Below are positions 6,823-14,008 of a stretch of DNA of 17,971 nucleotides, in pieces. The stretch spans positions 1 through 17,971 of the forward strand of contig CAZNSG010000165.1 in the NCBI GenBank assembly GCA_964575715.1, read 5' to 3'. A program made the translations under genes and the position numbers. The stretch is from PNAI01 sp964575715. Lineage in GTDB: Bacteria; Pseudomonadota; Alphaproteobacteria; Rhizobiales; Xanthobacteraceae. The first letter of the stretch is position 1, and every line of letters begins with the position of its first letter. Below the pieces are notes generated by a model that searched no databases, had not been told where the DNA came from, and saw nothing but the letters and a program-made list of their open reading frames with translations.

Positions 6823-7561
6823 CAACGACGACAAGGCGCAGAAAGCCGGCGCCGGCGATAAGGCGCCTAAGAGCGATAAGCAGCCGCGGCCCGACAAGGG
6901 CCAGCAGCAGGCGCAGCCAAAGGGCGAAAAAGGCCAGCAGCAGCAGGCTAAAAAGGGCGATAAAGGCCAGAAGCCTGCGGCGCCTGCCGAGAAAAAGCCG
7001 CGCGTGCCAGAGGAGAAGGTCACGCCACGTCTGAAGACTCATTTCGACGATGTCGTGTGCAAACAATTGACCGAGCAGTTCGGCTACAAAAATCGTCTGC
7101 AGGTGCCGAAGATTTCGAAAATCGTCGTCAATATGGGCATCGGCGAGGGCGTGGCCGACCGCAAGAAGGTCGAGCAGGCCGCTGCGGATCTGGCGCTGAT
7201 TGCGGGTCAGAAACCGGTCATCACCAAGGCGCGCAAATCGATCGCCACCTACAAATTGCGCACCGGACAAGCGATCGGCTGCAAGGTGACGTTGCGCAAA
7301 ACGAGGATGTACGAGTTCATCGATCGGCTGGTGACCATCGCACTGCCCCGCGTGCGCGACTTTCGCGGCCTTAGTCCAAAGAGCTTCGACGGGCGCGGCA
7401 ATTATACCGTCGGCATGAAGGAGCACATCGTTTTCCCCGAGATCGACTACGACAAGGTCGTCGACATCTGGGGCATGGACATCACGGTCTGCACAACAGC
7501 GCGCACCGACGAAGAAGCGCGCGCGCTGCTTGCGGCGTTTAATTTCCCGTTCCGGCAGTGA
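6815..7561 (+). CDS. rplE: 50S ribosomal protein L5 with long N-terminal low-complexity extension
   Basis: L5 is in the central protuberance, binding 5S rRNA and P-site tRNA. The core starts near residue 70 (TPRLKTHF) and is complete: KISKIVVNMGIGEG, LIAGQKPVITKARKSIATYKLR, IGCKVTLRKTRMYEFIDRL, PRVRDFRGLSPKSFDGRGNY and the end ALLAAFNFPFRQ. The family has about 179-185 aa; this protein has 248. The added 65-70 N-terminal residues are rich in Lys, Gln, Asp, Gly and Pro with repeated KGQQQ-type units (around 28-52) and no Met after the first. The start is supported by GGGAG (6801-6805, 9-nt spacer) and the overlap with rplX. A GTG near 7008 is the only near-core alternative and lacks a good ribosome-binding site. 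Confidence 0.95.
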   Translation: MADNDDKAQKAGAGDKAPKSDKQPRPDKGQQQAQPKGEKGQQQQAKKGDKGQKPAAPAEKKPRVPEEKVTPRLKTHFDDVVCKQLTEQFGYKNRLQVPKISKIVVNMGIGEGVADRKKVEQAAADLALIAGQKPVITKARKSIATYKLRTGQAIGCKVTLRKTRMYEFIDRLVTIALPRVRDFRGLSPKSFDGRGNYTVGMKEHIVFPEIDYDKVVDIWGMDITVCTTARTDEEARALLAAFNFPFRQ

Positions 7562-7601
7562 GGTCTGTTAGTCCTCAAACGCGGACAGTCAGGAGAAGCG
7601 A

Positions 7602-7907
7602 ATGGCGAAGAAGAGTTCGATCGAGAAGAACAACCGGCGGCGCAGGATGACGAAGCAATATTCGGGCCGGCGCGCACGGCTCAAGGCAATCGCGCGCGAC
7701 AAGCAGAGGCCGATGGAGGAGCGGTTTGCAGCCACACTCAAGCTCGCGGAGCTGCCACGCAACTCCTCGGCTACGCGCATCCGCAATCGCTGCGAGATGA
7801 CCGGCCGGCCGCGCGGCTACTATCGCAAGCATAGATTGTCACGCATTGCATTGCGCGATCTCGGTTCCAAGGGCCTGATCCCAGGCCTGTTGAAGTCGAG
7901 TTGGTGA
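7602..7907 (+). CDS. rpsN: 30S ribosomal protein S14, zinc-free type
   Basis: S14 is in the 30S head. The 101-aa length and the absence of paired CxxC motifs (only one Cys, in NRCEMTGRPRG) mark the long zinc-independent form. Motifs: KKSSIEKNNRRRRM, ARLKAIARDKQRPMEERFAA, LAELPRNSSATRIRNRC and GYYRKHRLSRIALRDLGSKG. AGGAG lies 7 nt upstream of the ATG in a 40-nt spacer after rplE. Confidence 0.98.
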   Translation: MAKKSSIEKNNRRRRMTKQYSGRRARLKAIARDKQRPMEERFAATLKLAELPRNSSATRIRNRCEMTGRPRGYYRKHRLSRIALRDLGSKGLIPGLLKSSW

Positions 7908-7920
7908 GGAGGATCAGCTC

Positions 7921-8319
7921 ATGGCAGTGATTGATCCGCTCGGCGATATGATCGCGCGCATCCACAATGCGCAGATGCGCAGCAAGCCGAAGGTTTCCAC
8001 CCCCGGCTCGAAACTGCGCTCGCGCGTGCTCGAAGTGCTGAAAAGCGAGGGTTATATCCGCGGCTTTGCGACCGTCGAACATAAGGATGGCCGCACAGAG
8101 ATCGATATCGAGCTGAAATATTTCGACGGTCAGCCGGTGATCCGCGAAATCTCGCGGGTGTCGAAGCCGGGCCGCCGCGTCTATGCTTCGGTGCGCAATC
8201 TGCCGCGCATCAACAACGGACTGGGCGTTGCGATCGTCTCCACGCCCAAGGGCGTGATGGCCGATCACGACGCACGTGACGCCAATGTCGGCGGCGAAAT
8301 TCTCTGCACGGTATTCTGA
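7921..8319 (+). CDS. rpsH: 30S ribosomal protein S8
   Basis: S8 is a primary 16S binder of the 30S platform and the spc-operon translational repressor in E. coli. Length is 132 aa. N-terminal DPLGDMIARIHNAQM, the middle part EVLKSEGYIRGF and the C-terminal rRNA-binding portion ISRVSKPGRRVYASVRNLP, LGVAIVSTPKGVMADHDARD, VGGEILCTVF are all intact. GAGGAGGA lies immediately before the ATG region (7907-7914), overlapping the rpsN stop. No S8-target-like structure could be judged by eye near rplE. Confidence 0.98.
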   Translation: MAVIDPLGDMIARIHNAQMRSKPKVSTPGSKLRSRVLEVLKSEGYIRGFATVEHKDGRTEIDIELKYFDGQPVIREISRVSKPGRRVYASVRNLPRINNGLGVAIVSTPKGVMADHDARDANVGGEILCTVF

Positions 8320-8347
8320 GGCTTGAGAGCTTTAAGGGAAACGGACC

Positions 8348-8881
8348 ATGTCTCGGATCGGTAAAAAGGCGGTCGCGCTTCCCTCCGGCGTCACCGCGAA
8401 CGTCGAGGGCCAGACCGTCAAGATCAAGGGCCCGAAAGGCGCGCTGCAATTGGTGCTGCACGACGACATCGCGGCCAAGGTGGAGGGCAGCAGCATCAAG
8501 CTCGATCCGCGTGTGGAAACCCAACGCGGGCGCGCGCAATGGGGCACTTCGCGCACGCTGGTGGCCAATCTGATTGCCGGCGTGACCAAAGGTTTCGAGG
8601 AGCGCCTCGAAATCAGCGGCGTCGGATTTCGCGCGGCGGTGCAAGGCAAGAACTTGCAGTTGCAGCTCGGATTTAGCCACGACGTGGTGTTCCCAATTCC
8701 GGAGGGTATCACGATTGCGACGCCGAAGGCGACCGAGATCGTGGTCACGGGCCTCGACAAGCAGAAAGTCGGAAAGGCCGCGGCAGAAATTCGCGCCTTC
8801 CGCCCGCCGGAACCCTACAAGGGCAAGGGCGTGAAATACGCAGGCGAATACATCCTGCGCAAGGAAGGCAAGAAGAAGTAA
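8348..8881 (+). CDS. rplF: 50S ribosomal protein L6
   Basis: L6 is near the sarcin-ricin loop and is made of two related alpha/beta domains. Length is 177 aa, as usual. Seen: MSRIGKKAVALPSGV, IKGPKGAL, GTSRTLVANLIAGVTKGFEERLEISGVGFRA, and the diagnostic C-terminal FRPPEPYKGKGVKYAGEYIL with a basic end. It lies 28 nt after rpsH and 12 nt before rplR, with an AAGGGAAACGG ribosome-binding site. Confidence 0.98.
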   Translation: MSRIGKKAVALPSGVTANVEGQTVKIKGPKGALQLVLHDDIAAKVEGSSIKLDPRVETQRGRAQWGTSRTLVANLIAGVTKGFEERLEISGVGFRAAVQGKNLQLQLGFSHDVVFPIPEGITIATPKATEIVVTGLDKQKVGKAAAEIRAFRPPEPYKGKGVKYAGEYILRKEGKKK

Positions 8882-8893
8882 CGGGAGTTGACG

Positions 8894-9256
8894 ATGGCGA
8901 CGGTCAAGGATCGGACAGAGCGGCGCAAGGCGGCCGTGCGGCGCGCCGTCAAGCGCGCGGCCGGCGTGCGCGTGCGGCTCTCCGTGTTCCGCTCGTCGAA
9001 GCACATTTATGCGCAGGTGATCGACGATACCAAGGGGCAGACGCTGGCTGCGGCTTCGTCAATCGAGAAGGCCATGCGTGAAGGCATGAAAACCGGCGCC
9101 AACATCAATTCGGCCAAGGCGGTCGGCAAGCTGCTGGCCGAGCGCGCGCTGCAGAAGGGGATCAAAGACGTTGTGTTCGACCGCGGTGGTTATCGCTATC
9201 ACGGCCGGATCAAGGCACTCGCCGATGCCGCGCGCGAGGGCGGCCTCAAGTTTTGA
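8894..9256 (+). CDS. rplR: 50S ribosomal protein L18
   Basis: L18 binds 5S rRNA together with L5 in the central protuberance. The 120 residues begin MATVKDRTERRKAAVRRAVK and continue with VRLSVFRSSKHIYAQVIDD, LAAASSIEK and VVFDRGGYRYHGRIKALADAAREGGL. A TTG two codons upstream is also in frame, but GGGAG (8883-8887) is 6 nt from the ATG at 8894 and right next to the TTG, so the ATG is chosen. A 45-nt spacer leads to rpsE. Confidence 0.97.
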   Translation: MATVKDRTERRKAAVRRAVKRAAGVRVRLSVFRSSKHIYAQVIDDTKGQTLAAASSIEKAMREGMKTGANINSAKAVGKLLAERALQKGIKDVVFDRGGYRYHGRIKALADAAREGGLKF

Positions 9257-9301
9257 TCGGATGATAACGGGCGCAAGAGCCCGAACGGAAAGCAGATTAC
9301 G

Positions 9302-9874
9302 ATGGCACGAGAACCCAGACGAGATCGTGAGCGCGGTGCGGGGCGGGATGAGCGCGAGAGCGAGTTCATCGACAAGCTCGTGCATATCAATCGCGTGGCC
9401 AAGGTGGTCAAGGGCGGCCGGCGTTTCGGGTTTGCCGCACTCGTGATCGTCGGCGACCAGAAAGGCCGGGTCGGCTTTGGGCACGGCAAGGCGCGCGAGG
9501 TGCCAGAAGCAATTCGCAAGGCCACCGACGCCGCCAAACGCAATGTCACGCGCGTGCCGTTGCGCGAGGGCCGCACGCTGCACCACGATGTGCTCGGCCG
9601 CCACGGCGCGGGCCGCGTCTTTTTGCGCGCAGCACCCCCCGGCACCGGCATCATCGCCGGCGGCCCGATGCGCGCCGTGTTCGAAACGCTCGGAATGCAG
9701 GACGTGGTGGCGAAATCGATCGGTTCGTCTAATCCCTACAACATGGTGCGCGCCACATTCGACGCGCTCAAGCATCAGGATTCGCCGCGTTCGGTCGCGG
9801 CGCGGCGCAACATCAAGGTTTCGGCGCTGCAGGCGCGCCGCCGCGATGTCGATGCCGAAGCGGCAACCGAATAA
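9302..9874 (+). CDS. rpsE: 30S ribosomal protein S5
   Basis: S5 shapes decoding fidelity and the mRNA entry channel. Length is 190 aa. After a charged Arg/Glu-rich N-terminus (1-20), the double-stranded-RNA-binding domain shows VHINRVAKVVKGGRRFGFAA and VGDQKGRVGFGHGKAREVPEA. The C-terminal domain has LRAAPPGTGIIAGGPMRAV and KSIGSSNPYNMVRATFDAL. The ATG has a purine ribosome-binding site (GGAAAG) at about 8 nt. rpmD starts 13 nt after the stop with AAGAGGAAG between. Confidence 0.98.
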   Translation: MAREPRRDRERGAGRDERESEFIDKLVHINRVAKVVKGGRRFGFAALVIVGDQKGRVGFGHGKAREVPEAIRKATDAAKRNVTRVPLREGRTLHHDVLGRHGAGRVFLRAAPPGTGIIAGGPMRAVFETLGMQDVVAKSIGSSNPYNMVRATFDALKHQDSPRSVAARRNIKVSALQARRRDVDAEAATE

Positions 9875-9887
9875 GAGGAAGCGGGCC

Positions 9888-10082
9888 ATGGCGAGCGCGG
9901 CAAAGACCATCAAGATCGAGCAGACCGGCAGTCCGCAACGGCGCCATCATGATCAGCGCGAGACGCTGGTCGGGTTGGGGCTCAACAAGATCGGCCGCGT
10001 GCGCGATCTGCCGGATACGCCGATGACCCGCGGCATGATCGAGAAGGTCAAGCATCTAGTGCGCGTGGCCGAAGGCAAATAA
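9888..10082 (+). CDS. rpmD: 50S ribosomal protein L30
   Basis: A small large-subunit protein of 64 aa, normal for the family. ATG 9888 gives MASAAKTIKIEQTGSPQRR, then the signature LVGLGLNKIGRVRDLPDTP and the C-terminal helix GMIEKVKHLVRVAE. The longer open frame upstream (from 9477) runs through rpsE and is a shadow. GAGGAAG lies upstream. rplO starts 11 nt after the stop with TAAGGAG overlapping the stop codon. Confidence 0.97.
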   Translation: MASAAKTIKIEQTGSPQRRHHDQRETLVGLGLNKIGRVRDLPDTPMTRGMIEKVKHLVRVAEGK

Positions 10083-10093
10083 GGAGAGCGGCC

Positions 10094-10585
10094 ATGAAAC
10101 TTAACGAGATCGCCCCGCGGCCGGGGTCGCGCAAGAACCGCTTCCGCATTGGCCGCGGCATCGGCTCAGGCAAGGGCAAGACGGGTGGCCGGGGCGGCAA
10201 GGGCCAGACCGCGCGCTCGGGCGTGCGCATCAAGGGCTTCGAGGGCGGCCAAATGCCGATCCATCGCCGCTTGCCCAAGCGCGGCTTCAAGAACGTCAAG
10301 TTCGCCCTGCGGCTCAACGAGATCAACTTGGGCCGCGTGCAGGCCGCAATCGATGCCGGCCGGCTTGACCCGAACGGCGTGGTCGATGCCGAGCTGCTGG
10401 TCAAGTCTGGCCTCTTGCGCCGGGTCAAGGATGGCGTGCGGCTGCTCGGCGACGGGGAGCTTAAGGCCAAGGTGGGGTTTGCGGTATTCGGCGCCTCCAA
10501 ATCGGCGGTGGCCGCGGTCGAGAAGGCCGGCGGTTCAGTCAAGATATTGGCGCCGGCCAAGAAAGAGGACGAAAAGGCCGCCTGA
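10094..10585 (+). CDS. rplO: 50S ribosomal protein L15
   Basis: L15 is a late-assembly, Gly-rich protein that threads through 23S rRNA. Length is 163 aa. N-terminal MKLNEIAPRPGSRKNRFRIG and the Gly/Lys-rich segment GIGSGKGKTGGRGGKGQ (about 21-37) are followed by RSGVRIKGFEGGQMPIHRR and LPKRGFKNV. The C-terminus is KAGGSVKILAPAKKEDEKAA. AAGGAG overlaps the rpmD stop. The stop TGA lies in the loop of a perfect 7-bp GC hairpin (10576-10595). Confidence 0.98.
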   Translation: MKLNEIAPRPGSRKNRFRIGRGIGSGKGKTGGRGGKGQTARSGVRIKGFEGGQMPIHRRLPKRGFKNVKFALRLNEINLGRVQAAIDAGRLDPNGVVDAELLVKSGLLRRVKDGVRLLGDGELKAKVGFAVFGASKSAVAAVEKAGGSVKILAPAKKEDEKAA

Positions 10586-10595
10586 TCGGGCGGCC
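10576..10595 (+). other. GC-rich hairpin straddling the rplO stop codon
   Basis: GGCCGCC (10576-10582) and GGCGGCC (10589-10595) are exact inverse complements around the 6-nt loop TGATCG, which contains the rplO stop. No T-run follows, so it is not a standard intrinsic terminator. It could act as a pause site, an mRNA 3'-end stabiliser, or nothing. Confidence 0.35.
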
Positions 10596-10743
10596 GTCGC
10601 GCGGCCTTGCCATGGGAAACTGCGTCATTGCGACCATGGATTTATGATTGCCGCGCACCACATAGAGGCCTGGATTGCTGGATGCCCGGCCTTGGCGGGG
10701 CAGATTCTGGCCGGGTAGGGGCAAGGCGGGAACGGGAGCTCTC

Positions 10744-12075
10744 ATGGTCTCTGCTGCGGAACAATTGGCGGCCAATTTAAATTTTTCGGCGCTGGCCAAG
10801 GCCGAGGAACTGAAGAAACGCATCTGGTTCACGCTTGGCGCGCTGCTGATCTATCGCTTCGGCACCTACATTCCGTTGCCCGGAATCGACCCCTCGGCGT
10901 GGGATCAGATTTTCAAGTCGCAGGCCGGCGGCATCCTCGGCATGTTCAACATGTTCGCCGGCGGCGGTATCCAGCGCATGGCGATCTTCGCGCTCAACAT
11001 CATGCCGTACATCTCGGCCTCGATCATCATGCAGCTGATGACGACGGTGTCGCCCACCCTCGAACAGCTGAAGAAAGAAGGCGAGCAGGGCCGCAAGGTC
11101 ATCAACCAGTACACGCGCTATGGCACCGTGTTCCTGGCCGCGCTGCAAGCCTACGGGATCGCTCTCGGACTCGAAGGCGCTGGCAACGCGGTAAGCGAAC
11201 CGGGCTACTTCTTCCGGATTTCGACCATGATCACGCTCACGGGCGGCACCATGTTCCTGATGTGGCTCGGCGAGCAGATCACCTCGCGCGGCATCGGTAA
11301 CGGTATTTCATTGATCATCATGGCGGGCATCGTGGCGGAATTGCCATCCGCCATCGCCGGCATGCTGGAACTCGGCCGCCAGGGCGCGCTTTCCACGGGT
11401 TTGATCTTGATCGTCATCGTGATGGCGGTCGCGGTGATCGCCTTCATCGTGTTCATGGAACGCGCGCAGCGCAGGCTCCTGATCCAATATCCCAAACGGC
11501 AGGTCGGCAACCGCATGTTCGAGGGTCAATCCTCGCACCTGCCGCTCAAGCTCAACACTTCGGGCGTGATCCCGCCGATCTTCGCCTCTTCGCTGCTGCT
11601 GCTGCCGTCCACCGTCGCCAACATCAATGCCGGGCAAGGACCGGAATGGTTCGTCGCCGTTACCACGCTGCTTGGCCACGGGAGACCGCTGTTCCTCATC
11701 CTCTATATCGCATTGATCGTATTTTTCGCCTTTTTCTATACGGCGATCGTGTTCAATCCGACCGAGACGGCTGAAAATCTCAAGAAACATGGCGGATTCA
11801 TTCCTGGAATTCGCCCCGGCGAGCGCACGGCCGAGTACATCGATTACGTGCTGACCCGCGTCACGGTGGTGGGCGCGGCCTATCTTGCGATCGTGTGCCT
11901 GATACCGGAGATGTTGATCTCCTATGCAGCGGTGCCGTTCTATTTCGGCGGCACATCGCTCTTGATCGTGGTGAGCGTGACCATGGACACGGTGGCGCAG
12001 GTTCAGGGTTATCTGCTCGCGCATCAATACGAAGGTCTGATCAAAAAGTCGAAGCTGCGAGGGCGGCGGCGATGA
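10744..12075 (+). CDS. secY: Preprotein translocase channel subunit SecY
   Basis: SecY is the protein-conducting pore of the Sec translocon in the inner membrane (with SecE and SecG, driven by SecA). The 443 residues hold the expected ten hydrophobic segments. Recognisable parts are the N-terminal AEELKKRIWFTLGALLIYRFG, then IPLPGID, the plug/TM2b region GMFNMFAGGGIQRM.IFALNIMPYISASIIMQLM, GIGNGISLIIMAGI, the loop FMERAQRRLLIQYPKRQ, IPPIFASSLLLLP, NPTETAENLKKHGGFIPGIRPG and the end VQGYLLAHQYEGLIKKSK. ATG 10744 has GGGAG about 6 nt upstream; the frame is open earlier (from 10675) but that part has no family match. The stop overlaps the adk start by 4 nt. Confidence 0.98.
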   Translation: MVSAAEQLAANLNFSALAKAEELKKRIWFTLGALLIYRFGTYIPLPGIDPSAWDQIFKSQAGGILGMFNMFAGGGIQRMAIFALNIMPYISASIIMQLMTTVSPTLEQLKKEGEQGRKVINQYTRYGTVFLAALQAYGIALGLEGAGNAVSEPGYFFRISTMITLTGGTMFLMWLGEQITSRGIGNGISLIIMAGIVAELPSAIAGMLELGRQGALSTGLILIVIVMAVAVIAFIVFMERAQRRLLIQYPKRQVGNRMFEGQSSHLPLKLNTSGVIPPIFASSLLLLPSTVANINAGQGPEWFVAVTTLLGHGRPLFLILYIALIVFFAFFYTAIVFNPTETAENLKKHGGFIPGIRPGERTAEYIDYVLTRVTVVGAAYLAIVCLIPEMLISYAAVPFYFGGTSLLIVVSVTMDTVAQVQGYLLAHQYEGLIKKSKLRGRRR

Positions 12076-12908
12076 GGGTGATACTGCTCGGCCCGCCGGG
12101 GGCCGGCAAAGGCACGCAAGCGCAACGGCTTGTCGTTAAATATGGCGTCGCGCAGCTCTCTACGGGCGATATGTTGCGCGCGGCGGTGAAAGCCGGCACG
12201 CCGGTCGGGCGCAAGGTGGCGGACATCATGGCGCGCGGCGCGCTGGTGCCCGACGATCTGGTGGTGGCGATCGTGGCCGACCGCATCGATCAAGCCGATG
12301 CCAAGCGCGGTTTCATCCTTGACGGATTTCCCCGCACCGTGCCGCAGGCCGAGGCGCTCGAGCAAATGCTCAAGAAAAAAGGCCTCAAGCTCGACGCTGT
12401 GATCGCGCTCAAGGTGGACGAAGAGGTGCTGGTCCATCGCATCAAGACCAGGATTGCGCAAATGCGCGTGAGCGGGGAAGCGCTGCGCACCGATGACAGC
12501 CCGGAAATTCTCCAGGAGCGGCTTGCGGCCTATCGCGCCCAGACCGCGCCCCTGCTCGCCTACTACTCCGGTAAGGGCATGCTCAAGACGGTCGATGGCA
12601 TGGCCGCGATCGACGAGGTGACCGCCGCGATCGGGCGGGAGATGGCGGAGGCCGCATTTCGGCCCGCGCCGGCCAAGTGGGCCGGGCGCGGCAGCGGGAA
12701 AACGGCATCTAGCCCCAAGGCGGCCGGGCCTAAGATGGGGGCCGCCAAGGGGAGGCGGGATAAGCAGGCCAAGGCATCCAAGCCAGCCAAGCCATCCAAG
12801 CCGGCCAAAGCATCCAAAGCGGCCAGCCGACAGGCTCGAACAGCTCGGGGACCTGCGTCAGGGCGAAAATCCGGCGGGAAAGCGCAGGCGCGGAGGTTGA
12901 CGAAGTGA
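12072..12908 (+). CDS. adk: Adenylate kinase, short-LID type, with basic H1-like C-terminal tail
   Basis: Adk interconverts AMP+ATP with 2 ADP. Start ATG 12072 overlaps the secY stop (ATGA), the usual secY-adk arrangement. The P-loop GPPGAGKGT is at residues 7-15, the AMP-binding STGDMLRAA at 30-38 and DGFPRT at 84-89. Between R127 and the RTDDSPEILQERLAAY segment (139-154) the large LID insertion is missing, as is usual in rhizobial enzymes. The kinase fold ends near residue 195. Another 83 residues (196-278) follow, rich in Lys, Ala, Pro, Ser and Arg, including three 18-bp tandem repeats coding KASKPA-KPSKPA-KASKAA. Rhizobial Adk is usually about 190-220 aa, so the tail is exceptional. It resembles histone-H1-like tails and may bind nucleic acid; that is inference only. 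Confidence 0.95.
   Translation: MRVILLGPPGAGKGTQAQRLVVKYGVAQLSTGDMLRAAVKAGTPVGRKVADIMARGALVPDDLVVAIVADRIDQADAKRGFILDGFPRTVPQAEALEQMLKKKGLKLDAVIALKVDEEVLVHRIKTRIAQMRVSGEALRTDDSPEILQERLAAYRAQTAPLLAYYSGKGMLKTVDGMAAIDEVTAAIGREMAEAAFRPAPAKWAGRGSGKTASSPKAAGPKMGAAKGRRDKQAKASKPAKPSKPAKASKAASRQARTARGPASGRKSGGKAQARRLTK
12771..12824 (+). repeat. Three 18-bp tandem repeats within the adk tail
   Basis: Units at 12771-12788, 12789-12806 and 12807-12824 differ at a few positions each (AAGGCATCCAAGCCAGCC, AAGCCATCCAAGCCGGCC, AAAGCATCCAAAGCGGCC). They code six-residue K-x-S-K-x-A units. The pattern suggests expansion by slippage or duplication within a low-complexity coding tail. Confidence 0.85.
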
Positions 12909-12926
12909 TGGAGAATCCCCTAATAA
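12897..12926 (+). promoter_or_regulatory. Candidate promoter for the rpsM-rplQ block
   Basis: TTGACG at 12897-12902 overlaps the last codons of adk and is followed, after about 16-18 nt, by CCTAATAA (12919-12926). This resembles the alphaproteobacterial housekeeping pattern (TTGAC with a CTA-containing -10). The next gene begins about 150 nt downstream after a 169-nt gap, unusually long for this operon. It was identified by eye only; the -10 match is imperfect. Confidence 0.4.
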
Positions 12927-12957
12927 GTTGCACATTCAGTAGGAGACAAAGCAAACG

Positions 12958-13032
12958 ATGCCGGGCCCCGGGAAGGCGGGGTGGGCGTCGTGTTGCTGCG
13001 TTGGCAAGACCTTCCAGAAAGATCAGAACTGA
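12958..13032 (+). CDS. Possible 24-residue leader peptide with Cys-Cys-Cys
   Basis: In the adk-rpsM gap an AGGAG (12942-12946) precedes ATG 12958 by 11 nt and opens a 24-codon frame, MPGPGKAGWASCCCVGKTF followed by QKDQN and TGA at 13030-13032. It ends 45 nt before rpsM. Three consecutive Cys codons (TGT TGC TGC) are what a cysteine-sensing leader would show, but the frame is short and could be chance. No homologue is recognised. Confidence 0.22.
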   Translation: MPGPGKAGWASCCCVGKTFQKDQN

Positions 13033-13077
13033 CAGCGTTGGTCGTCCGCTCGCGTCGGCCGGAACAGGAGCGAAGTC

Positions 13078-13455
<378 letters not shown>

Positions 13456-13511
13456 AAATTTTCGGATTTTGCTCGGGCAGTCACGCCGGCGGAGCAACGA
13501 AAGGAATATGA

Positions 13512-13904
13512 ATGGGTAAGGAAGCTACCGCCCGCGTTCGCCGTCGCGAACGAAAAAATATCGCGTCGGGCGTCGCGCATGTGAATGCATCGTTTAACAA
13601 CACAATGATCACCATCGCCGATGCCCAGGGCAACACCATTGCCTGGTCGTCTTCGGGCACTATGGGATTCAAGGGCTCGCGTAAATCGACGCCTTATGCC
13701 GCGCAGGTCGCGGCTGAGGACGCGGCCAAGAAGGCGCAAGAACACGGCATGCGGACACTCGAAGTGGAAGTCGCCGGACCAGGTTCGGGGCGAGAGTCGG
13801 CGCTGCGGGCGTTGCAGGCCGCCGGGTTTACTATCACGTCGATCCGCGATGTAACTCCGATACCACACAACGGCTGCCGGCCGAGAAAGCGACGGCGCGT
13901 ATGA
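13512..13904 (+). CDS. rpsK: 30S ribosomal protein S11
   Basis: S11 lies on the platform next to the E site and the Shine-Dalgarno helix. Length is 130 aa. The core ASGVAHVNASFNNTMITIAD, AWSSSGTMGFKGSRKSTPYA, EVEVAGPGSGRESALRAL and the end TPIPHNGCRPRKRRRV are all typical; the Asn-Gly in HNGC is the isoaspartate site known in E. coli S11. AAAGGAA precedes the ATG, 56 nt after rpsM. The stop overlaps an ATG at 13901 that could be an alternative start for rpoA. Confidence 0.98.
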   Translation: MGKEATARVRRRERKNIASGVAHVNASFNNTMITIADAQGNTIAWSSSGTMGFKGSRKSTPYAAQVAAEDAAKKAQEHGMRTLEVEVAGPGSGRESALRALQAAGFTITSIRDVTPIPHNGCRPRKRRRV

Positions 13905-14008
13905 CCGACATATTCACGCGATCGGCGGGCACACCGCCGGCTGAGAGTTCACTGGGGGCGAAATGGGGCGCGCAGTCGAATGCGCCGCTCAATACAACAG
14001 GTGCGAAC

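Noticed and set aside
10576..10595. Hairpin after rplO as an intrinsic terminator
   Set aside because: No T-run follows, and secY is normally co-transcribed with rplO.
10675..10743. Upstream extension of the secY frame
   Set aside because: No family similarity; ATG 10744 has a GGGAG site and yields the known SecY N-terminus.
12771..12824. Short regular repeats as a CRISPR array
   Set aside because: Units are contiguous without spacers and are in frame within adk; they code a Lys/Ala/Pro tail.
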